NCBI RefSeq assembly: GCF_964204645.1
Contig: NC_134029.1
Location: forward strand, 1,311,001 to 1,375,000
Length of the DNA: 64,000 nucleotides
Origin: Tubulanus polymorphus
Lineage: Eukaryota > Nemertea > Palaeonemertea > Tubulaniformes > Tubulanidae
Direction of reading: 5' to 3'
Position numbers and translations under genes: made by a program. The number at the start of each line of letters is the position of its first letter. The first letter of the stretch is position 1. Positions 1 to 10,200 of this stretch are shown here, one piece after another. The notes beneath the pieces are model-generated. The model was not told where the DNA came from, did not search any database, and saw only the letters and a program-made list of their open reading frames with translations.

Positions 1-222
1 TTTGAATTTGGCACAGCGTCCAGTTGTAAATTGAGCGTACGCTTCTGTCGCCAGGCGCACTATTTAGCAAACAAAACCAATGAAACGAATATACAGACAA
101 CGCGGTATCGGATGACGGTGCCGGACTGGCATCGGGACTCACCACGTTCCGAATTACGAAACGGAGTCTACATACATAATCGCGATTCAGCGTCCTCAAA
201 TTAAAAGAAAATCTCTATATAC

Positions 223-313
223 ATGTTACACAAATGCCAGCTGCTGGTAGAAGTTCGGCACATAAGTGTGGTGACCATCTTTTTGGTGTCGTTTCATCTC
301 GCGGCCGCTTCTG
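223..313 (+). CDS. Candidate signal-peptide first exon, unknown gene
   Basis: ATG at 223 opens MLHKCQLLVEVRHISVVTIF then LVSFHLAAASE: a basic start, a hydrophobic core and a small-residue cleavage region like a secretory signal. The preceding 220 nt is richer in GC than its surroundings, as 5'UTR can be. A possible donor GA/GTACTA would end it in phase 2, which does not fit gene A exon 2 (phase 1), so it is not an alternative start for A. It may be chance. Confidence 0.22.
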
Positions 314-570
314 AGTACTATGAATTATTCACTAAACGTGCTTTATCGAAAAAAGAAAAAAGAACAAATCATTCGAAAATAATCACATTAAATTTTTTCA
401 GCTTTCCAAATGAATCAAAAGTAGCATAATTGTTTCGGATTCGTTGGATCGGGTAGTTGTATTTAAACAATGAGAAATGGTTTTTGTTATTTCCTGACGA
501 GTGGCACTTCTATTGCTTAATGAATATTATAACATCATCAGCAGCAACAAAAAGCGGTTTTTTTCTCACT

Positions 571-632
571 CACTCTCTCTCTCTATCTATCTCGGTCTCT
601 CTCCTCTTGCTCTCTCTCTCTCTCTCTCTCCC
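571..632. repeat. CT-rich microsatellite
   Basis: Imperfect (CT)n run; creates low-complexity Ser/Leu reading frames that are not genes. Confidence 0.9.
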
Positions 633-681
633 TCTCTTCGGGTCGATAGCGCGTCAGTAAATCTATACATAACGCTACTGC

Positions 682-709
682 TCGAGCGAGCGAGCGAGCG
701 AGCGAGCGA
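682..709. repeat. (GAGC)n microsatellite
   Basis: About seven GAGC tetranucleotides in a row. Confidence 0.9.
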
Positions 710-3505
710 AAAACATGCTGAGAATTACAGAGAACCACTGACGAAAAATTACATATTCTCTGTTCTTTAGAACACCGTTCACTGCGTCTAGAAAATCGTC
801 GTCTAAGAATATGTTTGTCATCTCAATATGCACTGTTGCTGCTGATTTGTATTTATCCACACGTGGATTACGACTGTCGTAGATTTCAAATCGTAAGTAA
901 AAAGTGAGTTCCACGTCACGTCTTTATGAGATTTTCTTGTTTGATTTGTGTGTGGACGATCGTGTTTAATTGCTCAATCTAACGACGTTTCTTTGCTGAT
1001 GAGATGTTAAGAAGTTAGGGGGAGGGGGAACATATTGCATTGCTCAATCCAGCGCAACTTTTCTTTAGTCAATAAAAACTCGACAAGATTGCCGATGCTA
1101 TCTTGCTATCTTCCATATGAAAGATCACTTTTCACATATAGAGTATTACAATTATATAGAAAACTGATCTTTAAACATCGCTTCATTGAAATTATCTACT
1201 TTTCATCAAGTACAAAATCCCATAGATTCATATGTTAGTGAATATTTCGTCTTCATACTTTCATACTGGATGTTGTGGAATGTTATAATTTTTCATCTGA
1301 CACAGGAACCGTGTTTAAGCTAAAACATTTTCATTGTTCACTCTTTCAATCTTTCATTCCTAACCGCACTTTCCTGATTACTGTAAGATTGCGGACCAAG
1401 TTCAGTGAGAATTACAGAATTAACTCCACGTTTCAGCTTTACACGAAAACTATACGCGAGGGAAACATAAACAGCTCTTATACAAATATTACCCGAGACT
1501 GTATGATATAACAACTGTATATGTTTGAACACGAGAGCTTAATGAGAACATGGTCTACCGTGATCAAACGTAATTCTCATTTTATAAAACGTGGCGTAAC
1601 TCGGAGGGATGTAGGAGAAACAGACCTGTTAGGGTAACTGTGTGTCCTCTAGGCACGAGGACGTGATGCTCACTCGGGTAATGCGAACATTAGATAAAAT
1701 ATCCCTAAAGACCGCATTGCTGATTACTCGCATTCGCGGCAATAAACTGAGACCAACGATAATACGTTCTAACTACGAAATGGTCACCGAAGATACATCA
1801 TTAACCATCTCTTCCTTCATGTCGAAGATTTATTTCTTCTTTTGTGCAGCCTCGTAACACTGGACCTCCTCCAGCCGCGAGGAATAGACAGTAATTTAGT
1901 ATGCACCATTATCGGGACGTGTCCGTCGCCGCCCGGCCGGCGGTATTGCTGTTCTTCGATGTGTACATGCCACCCGCCGATCGTTAATATGAACTAGGAA
2001 ATGATAGATTGAATGCGGTGAAGATGAAATGAATAAAAGATATGTTTGATTGAAGAAATATAGATAAAGCCTTGAGCTTATGTTCTATCAGATTTTTCAC
2101 TGATCGAATTTCAAATTACAAGAGAAAGTGCTGAATCCGAATGATTAAAGCTCGAAGCTCGAATGCGATCCGGATTCAAGGATGTTTAGATCGAATAAGC
2201 CGCGGCGATTTTTAAATCGAATCTTTGATGGAGAGAACTGACGTGTTGTGCGAAAAGCGCTCTCTGATTGGCGAATAAGAAAAAATTCACCATTACAAGG
2301 AAAACCTAATGACGTTTAGACGTCTATCCATTTTGAAAAGGTTTTAAAAATAGCTCATAGAATAGAGTATAATTTTATCACGTGAAGCACGGCGACCGTT
2401 TCATCCAGAAATGCTTTTTAAAAACTTGTATTTGTCAGCAACAACCAAATTCAGTTGCTGCAGCATGCTTGAACTATCTTTAAATTGTTTCGATTTAAAT
2501 TCTTGCAGATCTAAATATTTTCCGTTTTTTAAAGCAGTCATATTTCGCATTGGTTTTGTAATTATACTCGGAGTTGAATGTGTAATATTAAGGGTGTCAG
2601 CTGCCAGTGCCTTGAATATCTACGTTCTATGTGTGAACAGGTGCACGAGACTGAATCAATTTCAGAGTATCCTGATTTCATCATTCATCATATACATCAG
2701 TTATATATAGACGTATAGAAAATATGCGCAAAAATCCAGTACATATCGGATACATATTTGTATTATTCGGGAATATGAGAGGTCAAAATCTTTGATTCGT
2801 TTTCTTCGTCTGGTATATGAACATACGTTATTGTATATACATCGATGGAAAGGTAAGATATATCGGTTTCTATAGAATCATGACACTGAATCTAAAGCGA
2901 TGATCAACCGTAAAATAGGTAAAAGGTTTAAATGAATTCGGTGAAATTCACGGCATATTCAACTTGTCGCTCCGGCCGCAGACTTGATCAAAGAGTCTCC
3001 CGGCGTAGAGCTGTTTCAATGTGTGTGTCGTGTGTTAGTAAATACCATATGTGGCAGTACCGGTCCTGTTGTCCACGACCGCTCACAACAATCACGTTGT
3101 GTGCTATAAATGTATATAATACAGACATACACACCTCAGGAATATTAAAACCTTACATATGGATATCGTGTAACGTAGATTTCAGTGATTTAGTAAGTAC
3201 TGTTTTTGTATACTATGTTTGAGATTTAGGAAGTTCGTGTAAAAATGCAGTTGAGATTGAGTTGATTAAACCATTAATAAAACATTACCCGTGTTACGAC
3301 GTGCTTTATTCTATTAGTCGTCTTCAAAACGTTGAATAAATACCGGGCCAAAGCTAACATTTTCGGACTTTATATCATTTTTCGTCATTATTGCGGGATT
3401 CTCCATAGATTATTGATTGAGTCTTCAAACAAATAGATCTGCAATTTGAATACATAACATCTAAACATTAATAACCCGCAGCCAGGGCTCGTTATAAATG
3501 GAAAT

Positions 3506-3581
3506 TGGTCCACAGTTCTGAGTAAGAATTCAACTTATTGAACAAATGAAGTATTTTTGACTCTGAACTGGATCCTGGGAC
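3506..3581. mobile_element. MITE-1 copy (decayed)
   Basis: Ends ggtccacagttctgag and ctctgaactggatcctgg are inverted versions of the MITE-1 termini seen across the window. Confidence 0.5.
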
Positions 3582-4133
3582 TCAAGATTAGGCCTCTATC
3601 CCCTATCCTACGAACCTCTTATAAACATGAAGTGGTTCCCAGAATTATGGGCGCGGGGGAAGAGATTTGATCGTTGACCCTAGCGTTATGTTACAAGCCT
3701 CAGCGACATGTAGACATAATGATAGTGATATGATCTCGCAGCTTCAGCTCGGATCATATTCGCTGTAACTATGTATAATATAATGTCTACTGCCGGCGAC
3801 ATCAACGATTCACTCATCTTCAGATACAGTTCTTCATCATCCAAAAAAATATCATTGCTGTCTCTCCTCCTTATCATCGCACGCATCTTATCATCGTTTT
3901 CTATCTCTATCTCTCGTCACCCGTAACGGTCCAGCGCATATGATGAAACTGTGTGAATTCAAGCTCTACAGAAATCATCGAATTCTATCTCGCTACCTCA
4001 CGGAGGCGATAAAACCGATTCTTTTTGCTCATTCGACTATGAACTGTAAATAGATTCGTTGTGTTGATATATTCAGTACGCGGTTTCTCCTGTAAATATC
4101 GTTGTTGCTGTTGTTTTTTTAGAGATATAAGAG

Positions 4134-4212
4134 ATGCGAGGGATGAATGCGATAACTTCGCCGATGAGCATTTATGCAACTGTACTCGTTGTTCTGCTGT
4201 CCATATTCAGAG
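4134..4212 (+). CDS. Gene A exon 1, signal peptide
   Basis: The frame starts at ATG 4134 (a second ATG at 4143), encodes [10 protein letters not shown] then a hydrophobic stretch [12 protein letters not shown], and ends at the donor GTAGGT in phase 1, which exon 2 requires. A pyrimidine tract plus AG at 4121-4122 lies just upstream, so a 5'UTR intron is likely. Size is identical to exon 1 of gene C (79 nt). Inferred rather than confirmed by transcript. Confidence 0.72.
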
Positions 4213-7200
4213 GTAGGTAAAACATAGAATAATAGTAAATATCTTATGAAATATAGAAACTCCACTCCTGATATCCGAGTTGGATCTGGTTTGGTAGATT
4301 ACGCTCGAGTCTCATCGTTTGGGGCCGTAAACATCTGACTAGAACTATGCGAGTTGGATGTTTCCCGTTTATAAAGGGCCACAGAAATATCTCAAAATAC
4401 ATTCGAGTTAAACAGTTATATCCGAATTGGACTCGAGCGGAGTCTACTTTATCGGTTTAACTCGAAACAATTCAACTACATTTGATCTGGACTTGATGAT
4501 GAAAAATACTAGATACAAACTTCTCAAAGCTTCGTGAAAACTTCCCAAGAAAAGATGAATGTCGGCTCTTTCTGTGTAGTGTTTATCGTACTGAATTAGA
4601 TAAATTTATTGCCAACAACGTTTCATGCGGATTCTACTCATAAAACCTCATAATATCACAGGATTATTGAATTCCAGTGATTTACAAAGATACGTGTCTC
4701 GAATGGATGATTCGGTGGATTTGTAGTCTACCCCGGCGGGGTCGTCGTCGGAAAACGAGACGTATTCTTCGGCAAATATTTGATTTATCTTAATGTGAAT
4801 ATTGGCTCAATTATCTTCAGACAATATTTACAACTTATGAAGATATATCATCCCGAGCGCAAACGAGTAGCAGAGAAAATTGCGAAATGAATCGACGAAT
4901 GCAAAGAATGTACGATTCATTCGCTTTTTATCATTTTGCCGATATTCGTTTCATGCGGATGGAGGAGAAATGTATAATTTCGGGGTTACTGCGCAATGTA
5001 ATGTATATCAGTCGTGTGACTCAGAATTCACCGAGTTTAGGCCTATACTACCACGTCGAGCGATCTCTGTTACTGCGCGTCTCCCGGGAGAAGTTTACAT
5101 GCAATGAACGAGGAAAGGTTGACTGAATACCGCGCAAATAAACTACCATTGACAAGCGATATGACAAATAGCTAACTGAGTTTCATCGATTTACATTTGC
5201 CGTCTCTGAAATTCATGTTTATCTAAATGCTCATTGCAGCAGTTCGCGTCTGTGACTAGCTAATTTTCATATCCAATTATGCGACGAAGAAAATGCTGGT
5301 GCTCTGTAACAGCTTTTAGATATTTCCAGCTCCGGCACAGATCATGCAACCAGTTTTCTAGGAAATTCCAGGATCCTGTTCCTCTGTTGCGAGTTAAAAA
5401 TTATACTCTGAACTGAGGCTCCAGTGAGGATAAAGAGAGCCAGCCTTGTACGTAGAACTGGAGCCAGGAAACTACAATATATGTGATCACTTTATTGTTA
5501 TAATCTATGTGTGCTTTCGTTTACCCTCTGAGACCATTTTAATACGTCGAGGTTTGATGACTGACCGAGTTGGGCAAGGAAATAATAGAAATGAGTCGAA
5601 TGCAAGGGTGGGACGGGTAAGATTACGATTGGTGCAGCTTTCGTAGCGTCGAGTCGCAAATGCGAGGCGTGGATTTTTTGAAGATTTGCTCCTAAAAACG
5701 TTGATAGAATATTTCGGGGTAATTGTCCCGTCGTTGAAGGGATCTCTGAGCAGCTATATAAACTATTGGTTCGGTCATGGCTGCAGCTACCGGACCGGCT
5801 TCAAGGATATGTTTGTTGAAGGCGTTCATAAACGCATTTAATCAGAATTGACAGTCTAAGTTCACTTTCAATAATTTCAACCGCGCTCAACGTTTGAACT
5901 GCACATAAACCGAAATAAGCTGAGAAAAGATGAATACGAATGAAAATGAATTTCAAATTTCATTTAAATGTAAATTTACCAATAAAGCTTTGTGCAACCA
6001 TCACTAACACGATCTATGAGCGAATGACATTTTATTGACTGATAGTTCATTAGTCGTTCCTTCATAGCTGAAATACCATGCGCAGGAATCAAATAAAGAC
6101 CGAAAAATCATTAATTTCTTTTCTGCTGATTTCTATGTATCGGCATTGGGGATAAATCGGTGAACGAATTCTGCTGGTATTAGGCTAGTTGAGTAACCCT
6201 CGACCCATTTCATCCCGGCGTCAGATTCCCGAATATCGATATCTGAAAGTTTTGATGATTAACCGAAGACTTCTTCAGAGTCATCTTGTTCGGCGCACAG
6301 TGAAGTGCTAGTAAAGAACTACCTAGCGACGATATAATGTATTCATTCAGTGTTTAATGAAACAGTTTATATTCCGGTGAGCGCGCCCTAGCCGAGACAT
6401 CAGTAATACTAGCGAGCTCGTAGTCTTATAGGAAATCGAAAGCAAGACGAGACGATGAATACATTTTTGTAGAAGATGAAGCATCGCTTGAGCTCAACGG
6501 ATAGAGACAGTGGAGAGGGAGACAAACAATGAGCAAAATGAATTAATGATTTTATACGACGATTTAATCGGTTTTAGTGATTAAAGCGCGCAGTCTGTTC
6601 AATCGATGCGGATGATTAATAGTTTTATGAAATGACTTCGTGTATAGAGTCTGATCTTTCGTATATCGAATCCCTTATACATTCGATAATTATCCAATCT
6701 TCAACCTATCGATCTGAATGTATCACCGGAGGCTCATCGCTCGAGGAAATACTAAAAACATCATTCATATAGAAACGTTATTATACCGAACCGTGATTAC
6801 AAAAATGGTACATTATAGAATTACCCTAGAAACGTTATTCGAAGAAACGTTATTACCAAACCGCAAGAAAGATTGTACGCAGAGTGTTCATGAAATATGC
6901 AAAGCTATTTGACGTATAACTACAGTAATTGGTGTTAATGTATTGAAGATATGGAAACAGTTTCTAGTACAGAGCTCTGGAGAAGCACTGGTCTGCTGCT
7001 GACGAGTGATTATAATTAGTTTCCTAATCCTCGCACTGACAGACGAGAGAGAAATGATCGATCGAGTTGAAGTGTAAGATATCAGAGAGAGAGAGAGAGA
7101 GAGGGGGAGGGAGAGAGGAGAGAGAAAGGATATATACTTCTAGCATCTCCCTTCTCCATCCTCCCCCACTCTCTTTGATTCGCATTTTACACCAAAATCC

Positions 7201-10200
7201 CTACGAATGATTCTCAAATATTAAAGGTTAAAGTTATTCTCAAATATCTCAGATATAAATGATTCCTTAAATTTTCTGAATGCTACGCTTTTTCAACAAC
7301 AAAATGCACGACAAAACCTTAAATGTTAACCAGATTATTGTGCATAAAACTGTTGGGAAAAATATGTGCCTACGATATTTGTAAAATATAATTTTATGAA
7401 AAGATATTTGAAAAAACATAATACCCATATTCTATATACATGCGAATATATTTTACCCAAAATACATGCATTTCTGATTTTACTAATAAATAGATTTTTT
7501 GAGTGTCGGTTTTAGTGGTGTTGAATATGCTTTTGAATTTCTTGTATTTCTAGAGTGCCATTGTAATCCACATGCTAAGAGACTTTACGATGATCTGTTG
7601 AAGAGTAGCGGGTATAACAAACTGATCAGACCAGTCGGCAATAACACTGATAAACTTACTGTTTATCTCAACCTGAAAATATCTCAGTTAATCGATGTGG
7701 TAAGATGAATTCTTCATTATCCAGTGTTTTTAGTAGAATAACATTGAGCCGGCCCTTTTAATACTGACTTTTTGAAAATTTTAGAGGGTCTCATTCGTAA
7801 CCCCCCCCCCCCTCGGCACGGGCCTGCGAAATGATCAATGAATGCGTATTTACGATTGAATCGTGTTATTTCAGAAGTATTTACCCTATTCACGATATAA
7901 CCCACGCCTCGTTAAGTCTTATGAATTGAGATATAAATCGCAAATTGAAAACTGATTTATTCTCAAGAGCTTTCGATTCGCCAGTCACAATAACCGCTTA
8001 TTTAATGAATATTCCATGTTAGATGATTGAACATCGTCGTATAACCCTGTAAGCTATGTGGTCTGAGTAGTAAACACGGAGGCTAACAGCCGCAATTACA
8101 ACGATGCTAATTAAAATTCATTAGTTTACACAAGAATGCATCGAGGCCTCTCGTAGAATTTCCCGCTCTCAATTAGCTCGTCGCCGATGGCTACGTCAGC
8201 CCCGGTCAGACATATTTGAATTACTGCCTGACTTCTAAACTTAGGAATTAATGATTCAGCGAAGCAAACTGCCCGTAGCTTAAAACTAACCCCTCGTCGA
8301 TAGATCTTAAAATGAAGTTTGATCTCTTGTTAGTGACGTTAGTAGCGAAATTCAATAGAGATTTAGTACTTTGATGCTGTGTGTGTGTATTATATCGTAA
8401 TGGCTTAAATGGATCCTTTCATTATGATGAGAGACATCAAAGCGCGACCCAACGACATTTCAGTTCGTGGTCCTAGGTGGTTTCAGCTAACTCACTCTGC
8501 AAGCCAGGGACGCATTCAGAGGAGCGACTTCTAACCATAGTACCGACGGAAAAGGCCACTTCTACAAAGCATAAAAGGAATTAAAATATCATCTAGTCAA
8601 AATACCATCGGGGTCTACGTTACTAATGATATAGCGTAATCTATTCTATCATTATGGAACAAACGTATTACGTACCTTTACTACGACCTATAGATCCTCC
8701 CCTGGCAAGAAAGCCACTGAAGAAACTATGACCAATTTTGATTTCGATTTTGCTATTTTTAGGACGAGAAGAATCAAATCATGACGACTAATGTCTGGCT
8801 GCGGCAGGTGAGTATCGCTATATTTAACGGAACGAGATAATTGAAGTGACCGGCAAGCGAAATATATAGAAGTTTCATGGTTTCAATTTGCGACGAGCAG
8901 GAATCAGAAAATTGAGACGTGATGATGAATAAGAACTGTGGGATTAGGTGTTCTCTGAACGAGCAGGAAATGACATTAATTGCAGCCCTAGAACTTTATC
9001 ACAAGCGACAGAATAACGATTATACACTGTATATATGCATATTGCATCTAATTGCTTCTGCCATCTGACATTTAGAAACAACGTTTCTCAAATTACCACC
9101 TCGCTTCAGATCAGAGGAGCTAAAAACAAATCAAGAGACGATGATTTTTTTTCGCCGAAAACAAGAATAGCAGCGATAACACAGAAAAGGGAGATACCAT
9201 GTTTAATAATGAATTTAATATGATATTCGCTGACGTTAACGCGATTATTCATGAACATGTATCCGTCTGACATTTACAAAAAACTTCTGAAATTACCACC
9301 ACTTCAGAGCTAAACAAGTCAGACTATAAACAAAAATTGAAATGGTGATAACACAGAACAAGAGACACCGTGTTTGATAATTGACGTCAAACATTTCGTT
9401 TTTCGTGTTCAAATTATTAAAACATAAAACATTTCAGGAATGGATGGACTACAAGCTGAAATGGGACCCTACAGAATACGGTGACGTGACGGAATTGTTC
9501 GTGCCGTCGGAAGATATTTGGCTGCCGGATATAGTTATTTACAATAAGTATGTTTGGTCATGGATTGTTTGAATCCTAATGTCTAGGACTACAGGAGGAC
9601 GCCTGTGTCAAAACCCGCCGTTTCATTCCCGGAGGAGTGGTGGCTTTGTAGGGGTCAAATCAACCAGTTAAATCAATAAGATGGGAATATCTGATTCAAA
9701 ATCAAAGACAAGTAGTGCCCTTGTAATATCAAAGAGAGCTCCAAAATGAAAGATATATTTTTCGTACTATTCATGACGCAACGAGTAATTTTGCTGTGTC
9801 TGTGATGTTCTTATCCGGAATCGTCACCAGGGATGACGTAATCCTGGTTATATCTTATTTGCGTATTTGCAATCTGTTTCTATCGCGTAATAAACTAAAG
9901 TTTGTTTGCTGTAGACGACAAACACAGCGCGGCGCAATCGGCTGTCAGTGAACCAGACTGATTGAAAACGGTCTCTTAAAAATCCGCAGCTGCAGAGTGC
10001 TTCAGAAAATAGCACCACCATTAATATAATTGCTCTTTATTGATGACATTTTTCCCGTTGGGTCTTACACAAATCCATTATATCAATGCATTATATTTCC
10101 CCGTTCTATTTGAGAATTCCCGATGCGTCCCACGTGAAGATAGCGACTTCGGCTCATAAGGCTTTCGATTATATTCCAGCGCTGACGGAAACTACGAAGT

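Larger units (their letters stand above)
1..4122. other. Upstream flank of gene A
   Basis: Contains the candidate signal exon at 223, CT and GAGC microsatellites, and a MITE-1 copy near 3506-3581. Somewhere here a 5'UTR exon of gene A is expected; a good donor (GTAAGT at 893) is one candidate. No other gene is supported. Confidence 0.4.
7700..10179 (+). other. Gene A introns 2-4
   Basis: Introns 7700-8762, 8808-9437 and 9548-10179 with GT-AG ends. Intron 3 contains a diverged direct duplication (about 9068-9220 and 9268-9385, both with AAATTACCACC and GATAACACAGAA). Nothing else recognised. Confidence 0.65.

Noticed and set aside
457-770. Ser/Leu-rich frames over the CT microsatellite
   Set aside because: Low complexity only.
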